NCBI GenBank assembly: GCA_963760125.1
Contig: CAVXBV010000007.1
Span: 434,001-498,000, forward strand
DNA length: 64,000 nt
Direction: 5' to 3'
Origin: RYN-111 sp963760125
GTDB lineage: Bacteria; Actinomycetota; Actinomycetes; Mycobacteriales; SCTD01
This document shows positions 17,284 to 24,933 of this stretch, in pieces. The notes below the pieces were generated by a model, which was not told where the DNA came from, ran no database searches, and saw only the letters and a list, made by a program, of their open reading frames with translations. How positions within the stretch are numbered: position 1 is the stretch's first letter; each line of letters begins with the position of its first letter. Both the position numbers and the translations under genes were made by a program.

Positions 17284-17624
17284 CGGACCACCCCGCGCCC
17301 GTGCTGGTGGACGGCGTTCACCTCGTGGCGCTCGACGGTGAGCTGGACCTGGTCAGCGCTCCGCTCCTCGAGCAGAGCCTTCTGGCGCTCGTCTCCGCCG
17401 CCGCGCCGCTGCTGGTGGACCTGAGCGAGGCGACCTTCTTCGACAGCGCAGGCGTGCGCCTGCTCGATCGGCTGCGTCGACGTGCCGTGAGCGAGCAGGC
17501 GGGCCTGCTCGTCGTGGCGCCGCTCGGGTCGCCCGCCCGGCGGGTGCTCGAGATCGTCTCGCTGGTCGACGGTCTGGTCGTGGACAGCCGCGAGCTCGGG
17601 CTGACGGCGCTCCGACCGGCGTGA
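17280..17624 (+). CDS. STAS-domain anti-sigma factor antagonist
   Basis: A 114-residue single STAS domain. LALDGELDLVSAPLLEQSLL forms the first strands and helix, and LLVDLSEATFFDSAGVRLL carries the Ser that partner-switching kinases phosphorylate (the DSAG motif). Dephosphorylated STAS proteins bind and sequester anti-sigma factors. The phosphatase/kinase protein upstream overlaps this gene by 4 nt and is the natural partner. No sigma factor is encoded nearby. Confidence 0.9.
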   Translation: MTDHPAPVLVDGVHLVALDGELDLVSAPLLEQSLLALVSAAAPLLVDLSEATFFDSAGVRLLDRLRRRAVSEQAGLLVVAPLGSPARRVLEIVSLVDGLVVDSRELGLTALRPA

Positions 17625-17630
17625 CCCAGG

Positions 17631-17644
17631 TGGAACACGTTCTA
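17631..17644. promoter_or_regulatory. KstR-type operator
   Basis: TGGAACACGTTCTA is an exact match to TNNAACNNGTTNNA, the published consensus for the TetR-family repressor KstR, which controls cholesterol and steroid degradation in mycobacteria and relatives. It sits 43 nt before the DUF35 start, so binding would block transcription of the DUF35-thiolase pair. A weaker related sequence follows at 17646-17660. No kstR gene is in the window. Confidence 0.6.
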
Positions 17645-17662
17645 GTAGGACGTGGTTCTATG

Positions 17663-17681
17663 TCCTCCTGACCAAGGAGGA
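17663..17681 (+). promoter_or_regulatory. inverted repeat that would sequester the DUF35 ribosome binding site
   Basis: TCCTCCT (17663-17669) can pair with AGGAGGA (17675-17681) across a five-base loop. The right arm is the AAGGAGG site six bases before GTG 17687, so a folded mRNA would hide it. Only seven base pairs, so the effect is uncertain. Confidence 0.4.
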
Positions 17682-17686
17682 ACCGC

Positions 17687-18085
17687 GTGAGCGTCCCGAT
17701 CATCAGCGCGCTGGCCCTGGAGCCGTCGCCGCACCTGGTGGCCCAGGAGTGCACCGCCTGCGGCGCCCGCTTCTTTGGCCGGCGGGTCGCCTGCGCGGCC
17801 TGCTTCGCGCAGGAGTTCCGCGCAGTCGACGTGGCCACCGACGGCGAGGTCGTCGCGTTCACCATCGTCGCGTTCGCCATGCCGGGCGTGCCGACCCCCT
17901 ACGTCGCGGCCACGATCGACTGCGGCGGGACGACGGTGCAGGCCAACCTCGTCGACGTGGAGCCGTCGGCGGAGCACGTGCACCTCGGGATGAAGGTGCG
18001 GCTCACGACGTACAGCCTGGGTCAGGACAGTCACGGGACCGAGGCCGTCGGCTTCGGCTTCGCGCCGATCGGAGAGAGCGCATGA
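17687..18085 (+). CDS. DUF35 OB-fold/zinc-ribbon protein
   Basis: A 132-residue protein with a rubredoxin-like zinc ribbon (C22, C25, C36, C39 in CTACGARFFGRRVACAAC) followed by an OB fold, the DUF35/ChsH2-type architecture. Such proteins partner thiolase-like or hydratase enzymes acting on acyl-CoA, for example in steroid side-chain degradation, and help bind the CoA substrate. The thiolase gene overlaps its stop by 4 nt (ATGA), so the two products very likely form a complex. The start GTG 17687 has a strong AAGGAGG six bases upstream. A KstR-like operator precedes the gene. Confidence 0.88.
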   Translation: MSVPIISALALEPSPHLVAQECTACGARFFGRRVACAACFAQEFRAVDVATDGEVVAFTIVAFAMPGVPTPYVAATIDCGGTTVQANLVDVEPSAEHVHLGMKVRLTTYSLGQDSHGTEAVGFGFAPIGESA

Positions 18086-19284
18086 GCAGCGGTGACGTGT
18101 GGGTCCTCGGGATCACGATGACGAAGTTCGGCAAGCGGCCCGACGTCGAGACCGATGAGCTCGCGGCGGAGGCGGCCCTCGGGGCGCTCAAGGACGCCGG
18201 CGTCACCATGGCCGACATCCAGGTGCTGGCCGCCGGCAACCTCATGGGTGGCGCCCTGGGGATCGGCCAGCAACTGCAGAAGCAGATCGGGCAGACCGGC
18301 ATCCCGGTCTACAACGTCTCCAACGCCTGCGCGACCGGCGCCACGGCGCTGCGCACCGTGATGATGGCGATCAAGGCCGGTGAGGCTGACTTCGGGCTAG
18401 CCGTCGGCGTCGAGAAGCTCAGCGGTGCGGGGCTGCTCGGCGGGGGTGGGTCGCGCTACGACAAGGAGACCTGGACCCCGCGCGGCACCGACGGGGCGAT
18501 CATGCCGCTCGACGGCCGCGTCGGGACCCAGGGCATGCCCGGGACGTTCGCGCAGGTGGGCATGCAGTACGCCCACGCCTACGGGGGAGCGGACTTCGAG
18601 CTGTTCGCGCGCATCAGCGAGAAGAACCACGCCCACTCCACGCTGAACCCGCTGGCGGCGTACAGCAAGGCGATGTCACTCGAGACGATCATGAACGACA
18701 TCATGATCGCCTATCCCAACACCCGACCGATGTGCTCGGCCAACTGCGACGGGGCGGCCGCGGCGGTCCTCGTGAGCGACGCCAAGCTGCGCACGCTGGA
18801 CCCGGACCAGCGGCGTCGCGCGGTGAAGATCAGCGCGTCGGTGCTGACCAGCGACCCGTACGACGAGGGCTGCCAGGTGCTGCCGAACATCAACACGCTG
18901 ACCCGCCGGGCCGCGGCGCAGGCGTACGAGCAGGCCGGCGTGTCCCCGACCGACCTCGACCTGGTCGAACTGCACGACTGCTTCGCCACCGCCGAGCTGG
19001 TCCACTACGACAACCTGATGCTCTGTCCCGAGGGTGGGGCCGTGGACTTCTTCGAGTCAGGCGCGCCGTTCCGCGACGGCAGCCTGCCGGTCAACGTCTC
19101 CGGCGGGCTGCAGAGCAAGGGCCACCCCATCGCCGCGACCGGCATCGCCAACGTGTGGGAGATCTGCCACCACCTGCGGGGGGAGGCCGGCGACCGCCAG
19201 ATCGAGGGCGCGCGGGTGGGTCTGGCCCACGTCATCGGTCTGGGCTCCGCCTGTGGCGTGCACATCCTCGAGCGCGCTGCCTGA
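18082..19284 (+). CDS. thiolase-like lipid-transfer protein (SCP-x thiolase family)
   Basis: A 400-residue thiolase-fold protein. Cys83 in NVSNACATGATAL is the expected acyl-binding Cys; LVELHDCFATAEL and LQSKGHPIAATG supply the later His regions, and GLGSACGVHILE closes the fold. It belongs with actinobacterial non-decarboxylative or retro-aldolase thiolases often named lipid-transfer proteins (Ltp), several of which act with DUF35 partners on steroid-derived acyl-CoA. Pairing with a DUF35 gene and the KstR-like operator support that assignment, but the substrate is inferred. The last 228 nt are overlapped in antisense by the SemiSWEET reading frame. Confidence 0.88.
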   Translation: MSSGDVWVLGITMTKFGKRPDVETDELAAEAALGALKDAGVTMADIQVLAAGNLMGGALGIGQQLQKQIGQTGIPVYNVSNACATGATALRTVMMAIKAGEADFGLAVGVEKLSGAGLLGGGGSRYDKETWTPRGTDGAIMPLDGRVGTQGMPGTFAQVGMQYAHAYGGADFELFARISEKNHAHSTLNPLAAYSKAMSLETIMNDIMIAYPNTRPMCSANCDGAAAAVLVSDAKLRTLDPDQRRRAVKISASVLTSDPYDEGCQVLPNINTLTRRAAAQAYEQAGVSPTDLDLVELHDCFATAELVHYDNLMLCPEGGAVDFFESGAPFRDGSLPVNVSGGLQSKGHPIAATGIANVWEICHHLRGEAGDRQIEGARVGLAHVIGLGSACGVHILERAA

Positions 19285-19548
19285 GGTCGTCGCGGACGCG
19301 CGTCGGGAACGCGCCTTGAGCCCGACCAGGCCGCCGACGAACACGACGGACACCACGTTGGCAGCGATGATCGCCGGCTCGCCCAGCAGCACGCCGTAGA
19401 CCAGCCAGCAGCCGAAGCCGGCCAGCATCGCGGCGAGGTAGGCCCACGAGATGTCGGCACAGGAACGGCTGCGCCAGGTCCGCCACAGCTGGGGGAGCCA
19501 GGCCCCGGTCGTCAGGGAGGCGGCCACCAGGCCGATCGCAGTGCGCAC
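19057..19548 (-). CDS. SemiSWEET/PQ-loop small membrane protein with extended tail
   Basis: A 163-residue reading frame. The first 80 residues are a SemiSWEET triple-helix bundle: LVAASLTTGAWLPQLWRTWR contains the PQ-loop Pro-Gln, followed by DISWAYLAAMLAGFGCWLVY and a third helix. SemiSWEETs dimerise to carry sugars or similar small molecules. The family usually ends near residue 85-95, yet here the frame stays open for about 75 more residues of Asp/Ala/Gly-rich sequence, and these lie antisense to the 3' end of the thiolase gene. The tail may be an artefact of a lost stop codon or indel. GTG 19548 is the start. Confidence 0.7.
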   Translation of the reverse strand: MRTAIGLVAASLTTGAWLPQLWRTWRSRSCADISWAYLAAMLAGFGCWLVYGVLLGEPAIIAANVVSVVFVGGLVGLKARSRRASATTSGSALEDVHATGGAQTDDVGQTHPRALDLAVAGLPPQVVADLPHVGDAGRGDGVALALQPAGDVDRQAAVAERRA

Positions 19549-19601
19549 GCCGCCAGCCTACGCACGCCCGGGCCCCCTCCAACCCTCCGCTCCCCTCGTC
19601 G

Positions 19602-19703
19602 ACTTCCCTGATCTGGTCGACGGTCCTGCGCAGACGAAAGCCCCGCCACACGCTCAAATGAGCGCGTGACGGGGCTGTCGACCTGCGACCAGATCAGGGA
19701 AGT
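19602..19703. repeat. 18-bp perfect inverted repeat enclosing a terminator hairpin
   Basis: ACTTCCCTGATCTGGTCG at 19602-19619 is repeated exactly in inverted orientation at 19686-19703. The 66-nt interior holds the strong hairpin at 19640-19675. The whole could fold as a nested structure between the surface protein gene and the SemiSWEET gene. The arm ends in the short motif GGGAAGTGCG that recurs elsewhere in the window. Confidence 0.75.
19640..19675 (-). terminator. terminator hairpin after the LPxTG gene
   Basis: Arms 19640-19655 and 19660-19675 pair over 14 of 16 positions with loop AAAT; no clear U-tract, as is common in high-GC actinobacteria. It lies 68 nt past the stop of the LPxTG gene at 19743. 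Confidence 0.7.
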
Positions 19704-19742
19704 GCGGGCCGTCCGGGACTGGTGGGAAGTGCGAGCCGGCGA

Positions 19743-21251
19743 CTAGAGCGCGGTCTGGCGGCGACGGATGGCCGCCGCACCCAACAGCGTCATGAGGCCG
19801 ACGATCGCCAGCGCGGTGCTGCCACCGGTACGGGGCAGGGCCACCGGCGTGCTGGTCGGGGTGCGGGGCAGCAGGACCGGCGCCGCGACGACCTGGGCGC
19901 TCGCGGCGGCGTCGCTCTTGCCGATGCTGAGCTGGACCAGGTTGGGCAGGCCAGGCAGACCGATCGTGACCTGGGCCGGGGTGGCGTGCGCCTCGGCCGA
20001 CGTGCCGTCCTTGCTGACCTTCTTGGTGAACGTGCCCTGCTGGATCAGCTTGGCGCCGCTGTTCAGCGTCTCGAGCAGGCCCACGACCTGGGCGAGCGCG
20101 GTGTTGAGCGCGGCGTCCACGGTGGAGACCAGGCCCTTGGTGGTCTCGTCCAGCTGCTTGCCGAGCGTGGTGCCGTCGAGCAGGCCGACGGTGATGCCCT
20201 TGTCGCTGACCAGCGCGTTGAGCAGGTCACCCAGCTCGTTGCCGACCGTGACCTTGATCAGCGTCGCGGACCCGTCGGCGAGGCCGGTGCCGGGCGTGCC
20301 GCCCGCGGTAGCCGTGGCCGAGGACTTCGAGGCGGTGACGGTGACCAGGCCGCCGAACAGGGCGAGGTCGGTCAGGTTCGAGCTGGCCGAGGCCGTGGTG
20401 ACCTTGCTGCCCCGCAGGCCCTTGACCGCCTGCTGCGCGTCGAGGCCGTTCAGCGACAGGATCGCGCCGTCCCGCAGCTTGGCCTGGATCGCCGCGAGCT
20501 GCGCCGGCAGGTCCTTGGCCAGCAGGTCGGTGAAGGTGGAGGGCGTCGTGGCGGGGGTGGTGATGGTCGCGGGGCCACCGAGGACGCCACCGAGCGGGTT
20601 GGGGACCTCGACGCTCGGGATCTGGGAGGTGACGCCGCCGAGGGCGTCGGTCAGCGGGGTCGCGCCGGCGCCGATGGCCTGGGTCGCGGTGGTGAGGGTG
20701 CCGAGCAGCGCGTCGACCGCCGCGCCGGCGCCGAGGTCGGCCAGGCTGCCGAGACCGCTGGTGACGACCTGCGCGCGGCTGGTGCTGCCGAGCGCCGTAC
20801 CGACCGCGGCGGTCGCCGACTGCGGGGCCGCAGCGAGCCTCAGCCCAAGGGGGTTGGCGGGAACCGCGAGCAGGTTGGCGGTCTGGGTCCCCGGCTTGGC
20901 CTGGGTGGCCGTGAGGCTGCGGTCCAGGACGGCCTTGAGCGGGGTCTGCGTCACGACCGTGCCGCCGGCGAGGCTGCTCAGGGCGCGAGCGAGGTCAGCG
21001 GTCTTGCCCGTCGCGTCGTGCAGGCCACCACCCTCGACGGCGAGCAGGTCCAGCGTGAGGGGCCGGGGCACACCGGGAACTGCCGGAAGGGCGGCCGGGA
21101 GGTTGAGGGCCAGCGACACGACGGAGGCGCTGGCGGTCGCGCGGGTGCTGAGCGGCCGGTCGTTCGTGGCGGCGTGCGCCGGGACGACGGCGACGGCACT
21201 GACGGCCAGGGCCAGAGCGGCGGTCGTGACGGTGCGGGTGGTGCGGGTCAT
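19743..21251 (-). CDS. LPxTG cell-wall-anchored surface protein
   Basis: A 502-residue secreted protein. An N-terminal signal peptide (MTRTTRTVTTAALALAVSAV, cleaved after AHA) leads into a 430-residue Ala/Gly/Thr/Leu-rich domain without known motif. The C-terminus has the sortase signal LPRTGG followed by a hydrophobic helix and RRRQ, so it is likely linked to the cell wall. The domain has repeated short GLGSLADLG and LGTLTTATQ-like segments. No sortase gene is in the window. Start ATG 21251 has AGGAG six bases upstream, with a short hairpin (21304-21314) in its leader. Confidence 0.82.
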   Translation of the reverse strand: MTRTTRTVTTAALALAVSAVAVVPAHAATNDRPLSTRATASASVVSLALNLPAALPAVPGVPRPLTLDLLAVEGGGLHDATGKTADLARALSSLAGGTVVTQTPLKAVLDRSLTATQAKPGTQTANLLAVPANPLGLRLAAAPQSATAAVGTALGSTSRAQVVTSGLGSLADLGAGAAVDALLGTLTTATQAIGAGATPLTDALGGVTSQIPSVEVPNPLGGVLGGPATITTPATTPSTFTDLLAKDLPAQLAAIQAKLRDGAILSLNGLDAQQAVKGLRGSKVTTASASSNLTDLALFGGLVTVTASKSSATATAGGTPGTGLADGSATLIKVTVGNELGDLLNALVSDKGITVGLLDGTTLGKQLDETTKGLVSTVDAALNTALAQVVGLLETLNSGAKLIQQGTFTKKVSKDGTSAEAHATPAQVTIGLPGLPNLVQLSIGKSDAAASAQVVAAPVLLPRTPTSTPVALPRTGGSTALAIVGLMTLLGAAAIRRRQTAL

Positions 21252-21303
21252 CAAGGCTCCTGAGGCGGGGGGACGAGCAGGGGTTCCACGGGGGGCAACG
21301 ACG

Positions 21304-21314
21304 CCCCTTCGGGG
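21304..21314 (-). promoter_or_regulatory. short stem-loop in the LPxTG gene leader
   Basis: CCCC TTC GGGG, a four-pair stem with a tight loop, lies 53 nt before the start codon on the minus strand. Small and of uncertain function. Confidence 0.3.
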
Positions 21315-21426
21315 TGGATACGGCTCGTGTCTGCTTCGGGCGGCGTCGTGACGGAGTTGACACCTCCAGGCCAGGGACATTTCGCACTTCCCTTGGCATT
21401 CAGGGCTTTTCGTGCCGGTGGCAGGG

Positions 21427-22239
21427 TCAGCGCAGTCCGTCGAGCAGGTCGGACAGGGGTGCCCCGCCGGTCCACGCCGGCCGCTCGCGGGTGAAGGCCT
21501 CCGTGCCGAACGCGTCGCGGAAGACCTCCAGGGGGAACTTCAGGAAGAAGATGTTCTCGGCTTGGCTCACATGGGCGGCCAGCGAGGCGCGCTTGGTCTC
21601 GGCGTGGTCCCGGCAGTCGATCTCCGCCGCGATGTCCTCATCGGGCGACCCGAACTCGTTCTCGTCCAGGGGCGGAGGCTCGATCCCCATCTCCCGCAGC
21701 CTGGCGGCGAACTGGCCGAGGCTGCTCCGTTTGAACGCCGGGAAGAACAGCCGAGCCGGAGAGGCGGTGGCGTCCAGTGCCGCGAGCGTGATCCGGTGGG
21801 CCTGGATGTGGTCGGGGTGGCCGTAGAAGCCGAAGTCGTCATAGGTGATGACGACGTCGGGCTGGTACTTCTCGATCAGGGCGATGAGCGGCGCCGCCGC
21901 CGCCTCCACCGGCGTCGACCAGAACGATCCGGGGGCGTCGTTGGTGGGCCAGCCCATCATTCCGGAGTCGCGGTACCCCAAGGTCTCGAGGTGGGAGATC
22001 CCCAGGACCCGGCAGCTGTCCTCGAGCTCGGCGAGCCGCATCGCGACGAGCGCGTCGTGGTCGTGCGAGTCGTCGTGACCCGACTCGCCCGCCTTGGTGT
22101 CCGGGCTGTCACCGAGCGCACCGTCGGTGCAGGTGACGAGGACCGTGCGGACGCCCTCGGCGCTGTACTTCGCGAGGATCCCTCCCGTCGTCGAGGCCTC
22201 GTCGTCCGGGTGGGCGTGCACCGCCATGATCGTCAGCAT
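21427..22239 (-). CDS. PIG-L family deacetylase, probable mycothiol S-conjugate amidase
   Basis: A 270-residue zinc deacetylase of the LmbE/PIG-L family. AVHAHPDDEAS holds the metal ligands (H10, D12, D13, E14) and FYGHPDHIQAHR the third ligand and catalytic His region. Length and segments such as VTCTDGALGDSPD and LGYRDSGMMGWP resemble Mca, which cleaves mycothiol S-conjugates during detoxification, and the related MshB of mycothiol synthesis. Which of the two it is cannot be settled by eye, though the C-terminal extension favours Mca. It has its own -10 box (22246-22251). Confidence 0.78.
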   Translation of the reverse strand: MLTIMAVHAHPDDEASTTGGILAKYSAEGVRTVLVTCTDGALGDSPDTKAGESGHDDSHDHDALVAMRLAELEDSCRVLGISHLETLGYRDSGMMGWPTNDAPGSFWSTPVEAAAAPLIALIEKYQPDVVITYDDFGFYGHPDHIQAHRITLAALDATASPARLFFPAFKRSSLGQFAARLREMGIEPPPLDENEFGSPDEDIAAEIDCRDHAETKRASLAAHVSQAENIFFLKFPLEVFRDAFGTEAFTRERPAWTGGAPLSDLLDGLR

Positions 22240-22245
22240 GGTCCG

Positions 22246-22251
22246 ACGCTA
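22246..22251 (-). promoter_or_regulatory. -10 box of a leaderless promoter for the Mca-like gene
   Basis: TAGCGT on the minus strand, six bases before ATG 22239. Confidence 0.5.
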
Positions 22252-22271
22252 CTTGTCTCGGGCGGCCGGAC

Positions 22272-22643
22272 TCATCCCCCCTTGCGGCGGCGGGGCGGCA
22301 GGTGACGGAACCGGTGTCCGGCGAGCCGAAGCGGCACGGGTTCCGGGGCGCCCTCGGTGACCCACGCGGTGAGCGCTGCTGTCGCCCGCTCGCTCAGGAC
22401 GCCGCCGAGCCAGGTGTCCCGGTCGGCAGCGCGCGGCTTCGACCCAGGGCGCCGTACGACGACGACGTTGCTGCGGTCGCACTCGTCCAGGCACTCCACG
22501 ACGCGGACCTCGACACCTGGGTGCTCCGCGGCTGCGCGCTCGAGCGCAACGCGCTGCTGGTCGTGGTCGGTCCCTGGGTGCTTGTCGGTGCCGCAGCAGC
22601 AGCTGCGGCACAGCAGGACGGTGGTGACGGACGCGTGCTTCAC
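22272..22643 (-). CDS. 2Fe-2S thioredoxin-like ferredoxin domain protein
   Basis: A 123-residue protein with the thioredoxin-like [2Fe-2S] pattern: LLCRSCCCGTDKH (Cys12, 15, 16, 17) near the start and VVECLDECDRSNVVVV in the middle, the two Cys pairs that normally hold the cluster. Such small proteins occur beside cobalamin and redox genes in actinobacteria; the partner is not evident here. GTG 22643 is the likely start. It is 23 nt downstream of the ABC permease gene and 33 nt upstream of the Mca-like gene. Confidence 0.7.
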   Translation of the reverse strand: MKHASVTTVLLCRSCCCGTDKHPGTDHDQQRVALERAAAEHPGVEVRVVECLDECDRSNVVVVRRPGSKPRAADRDTWLGGVLSERATAALTAWVTEGAPEPVPLRLAGHRFRHLPPRRRKGG

Positions 22644-22666
22644 CTGTCCATCCTGCAGGACGTCGC

Positions 22667-24226
22667 TCAGCGCCCGCGCGTCAGTGCTTGGGACCCGCGC
22701 CACACGGCCAGAGCGGCGGCGATCGCACCGACGAGCAGCAGCACGAAGCCGGCGGTCGGCAGCCGGTCGGTCGCTGCTCCAGGGGCGCGCAGCAGCGCGG
22801 CGGAACCCAGGACCGCCACCAGGACGGCGATCACGCCACTCGTCCGGTAGCCGATCGACAGCGCCGGCGGCAGAAAGGGCGAGGGGTCGTCCGACAGCGC
22901 TCCGAGGGCACCGGCACCCGCGAGCAGGACGCTGAGCCCGATGCAGGCGAACAGCAGACCGGGCAGGCTCGTTGCCGGAGCGAGGCCGAGCAGCACGATC
23001 GTCACGGCGCCCAGCACGGTCCCGAGCAGGGCCAGCCCCGCCGACACGGCGAGGTCCACCCGGATGACCTCGAGGTGGCGCAGCGGGACTGCGGCGACCA
23101 GCGGCGCGCGGTCGACGTCGAGGCGCACCGGGTCGGCGAGGCGCGTGGCCACAGCGGCGAGAGCAGCGCCTGCGAGCGCCGCCCACACCATCGGCACCTG
23201 CAGGTCGTTGCGCGTCGCCCCCGGCGTCACGCGCTGCGCGGCAGCGAGGGTGAAGCCGCTGACCGCCGCACAGGCGAGCACCCGGGGCAGCACCGGCGTC
23301 CCCTGCTCCTGCACGAACGCCTTGCCCGCCAAGGCGTACGTCGACCCGGGGCGACGTGGCAGCGCGACGCGCCGTCGGCGGGCGCGGCGCAGCGGCTCGG
23401 TACGGCTCAGGTAGACCGACGAGGTGAAGCCGAGGCGCAGCCCGGTCCGCGTGACGTCAGCCCGACGCGAGCGGGCCAGCAGCTGCTCCGGGCTCACCCG
23501 CCCTGCCGTCCACCAGGCCAGCGCCACCAGCGGCCCCAGCAGACCGACGAGCACGAGAATGGCGAGGCCACTGAAGGACCTGCCCGGACCCAGGTCGCCG
23601 ATGTCCCGGAGCGCCCCGACGTAGCCGTCACGCACCAGGGACCGGCCGAACCAGCAGCCGGCGCCCAGCGCGGCAAGGCCGGTCAGGGAGCCGAGCAGCC
23701 TGGCGACGCGGGCCAGCTGGCGCGAGCCCTGCACCTGCCAGGCGACGAGCACGGTCACGACGGCGACCAGGGCGGGCAGCAGCAGGTCGTCGCGCACCAC
23801 CGTTCCGCGCCGCTCCAGGTCCCGCAGGTCGACGTACAGCAGGGCAGCGGACACGAACGCGGCGACGGCCAGAGCGCGCACGACCGCAGCGAGCAGCGCC
23901 GGAAGCACCAGGGCGCGGCGAGGGACCGGCCACGTCAGCAGCAGCCGGGCGTCTTCCGGGGGCAGCACCACGGGGCCGCCCCGCGCCGCGGCGGCGGAGC
24001 GAGCCACCAGCACGATCACCGCCACCGCGGCGAGCACCCGCGGCTCGGCGGCGGCGAAGGCCGAGCGCAGCGGGCCCGGCGAGGGAGCAGTCGCCTGGCC
24101 GAGGGCGAACAACGGGTAGGCACAGAACAGGACGACCAGGTAGATGCCGTAGAGGGCGTCGCCGAGCGACTGCCGCTCCCGCGCGGCGCGACGACGCACG
24201 GTACGGACGTCGCGGGCAACGCTCAC
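22667..24226 (-). CDS. ABC transporter permease subunit
   Basis: A 519-residue protein with about twelve hydrophobic segments and no ATP-binding motif, so it is the membrane partner of the ATPase encoded immediately upstream (4-nt GTGA overlap). It resembles the large single-gene permeases of two-gene actinobacterial exporters, with the segment PPEDARLLLTWPVPRRALVL typical of that group. The transported substrate is not predictable. Confidence 0.82.
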   Translation of the reverse strand: MSVARDVRTVRRRAARERQSLGDALYGIYLVVLFCAYPLFALGQATAPSPGPLRSAFAAAEPRVLAAVAVIVLVARSAAAARGGPVVLPPEDARLLLTWPVPRRALVLPALLAAVVRALAVAAFVSAALLYVDLRDLERRGTVVRDDLLLPALVAVVTVLVAWQVQGSRQLARVARLLGSLTGLAALGAGCWFGRSLVRDGYVGALRDIGDLGPGRSFSGLAILVLVGLLGPLVALAWWTAGRVSPEQLLARSRRADVTRTGLRLGFTSSVYLSRTEPLRRARRRRVALPRRPGSTYALAGKAFVQEQGTPVLPRVLACAAVSGFTLAAAQRVTPGATRNDLQVPMVWAALAGAALAAVATRLADPVRLDVDRAPLVAAVPLRHLEVIRVDLAVSAGLALLGTVLGAVTIVLLGLAPATSLPGLLFACIGLSVLLAGAGALGALSDDPSPFLPPALSIGYRTSGVIAVLVAVLGSAALLRAPGAATDRLPTAGFVLLLVGAIAAALAVWRGSQALTRGR

Positions 24227-24915
24227 GCGTCGTCGTCCGGCGTGGTCACCACGTCGCGGGGCTGGCCGGAGGCGACGACGACGCCGTCCTCGAGCCGCAT
24301 GGCCCGGGTCGCAAAGCCCTCGACGCGGGCCCGCGCGTGCGTCGCGACGACGGCGGCAGAGCCCTCGGCGCAGCGCTCGCGCAGCAGCGCCAGGAAGGCC
24401 TCCCGCCCCGCATCGTCGAGTCCGCTGAACGGCTCGTCGATGAGCATCAGCGCGGCGGGGCGCAGGAAGGCCAGGGCCAGGCCTGCCTTCTGGCGCATGC
24501 CGCGGCTGAAGGTGGCCGGCACCTCGTCGAGGACGTGCCCGATGCCGAGGCGGTCGAGCAGGCCCGCGAACGGCTCGGTGGGGACCTCCCACGCACCGGC
24601 GACGAAAGCGGCGTGCTGGCGCAGCGTCAGATCCGGAAACAGCAGGGGTTCATCTGGTACGTAGGCGATCTCACGCCGGTAAGCCGGGTCGTCACGGGTG
24701 GGTTCGAGGCTGCGTGTCCCGACGACGACGGAGCCCTCCGTCGGGTCGACGACGCCGGCGATGATCGCCAGGGTCGTGGACTTCCCGGAGCCGTTGTGGC
24801 CGAGCAGCGCCACGACCTTGCCCGGCATCAGCGTGAAGCTGATCGGGCCGAGCACCCGCCGGCCGTCGTAGTCCTTGCGGAGGTCCTTGACGACGAGGGC
24901 GGGGGTGGTGGCCAC
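24223..24915 (-). CDS. ABC transporter ATP-binding protein
   Basis: A 230-residue ATPase. Walker A is ALLGHNGSGKSTTLAII near residue 40, the signature is a divergent FSRGMRQKAGLAL, Walker B is ALMLIDEPFSGLDDAG and the switch His is in VVATHARARVEG. Together with the overlapping permease gene it forms a CcmA/CydC-unlike, export-type two-gene transporter. GTG start 24915 with a TAGCGT box six bases upstream. Confidence 0.92.
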   Translation of the reverse strand: MATTPALVVKDLRKDYDGRRVLGPISFTLMPGKVVALLGHNGSGKSTTLAIIAGVVDPTEGSVVVGTRSLEPTRDDPAYRREIAYVPDEPLLFPDLTLRQHAAFVAGAWEVPTEPFAGLLDRLGIGHVLDEVPATFSRGMRQKAGLALAFLRPAALMLIDEPFSGLDDAGREAFLALLRERCAEGSAAVVATHARARVEGFATRAMRLEDGVVVASGQPRDVVTTPDDDA

Positions 24916-24921
24916 CGCCTC

Positions 24922-24927
24922 ACGCTA
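24922..24927 (-). promoter_or_regulatory. -10 box of a leaderless promoter for the ABC exporter
   Basis: TAGCGT on the minus strand, six bases before GTG 24915. Confidence 0.5.
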
Positions 24928-24933
24928 GGCGAC

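Noticed and set aside
19722..21263. 513-codon plus-strand frame opposite the LPxTG gene
   Set aside because: Shadow frame; Arg/Gly/Gln-rich, no start context and no domain.
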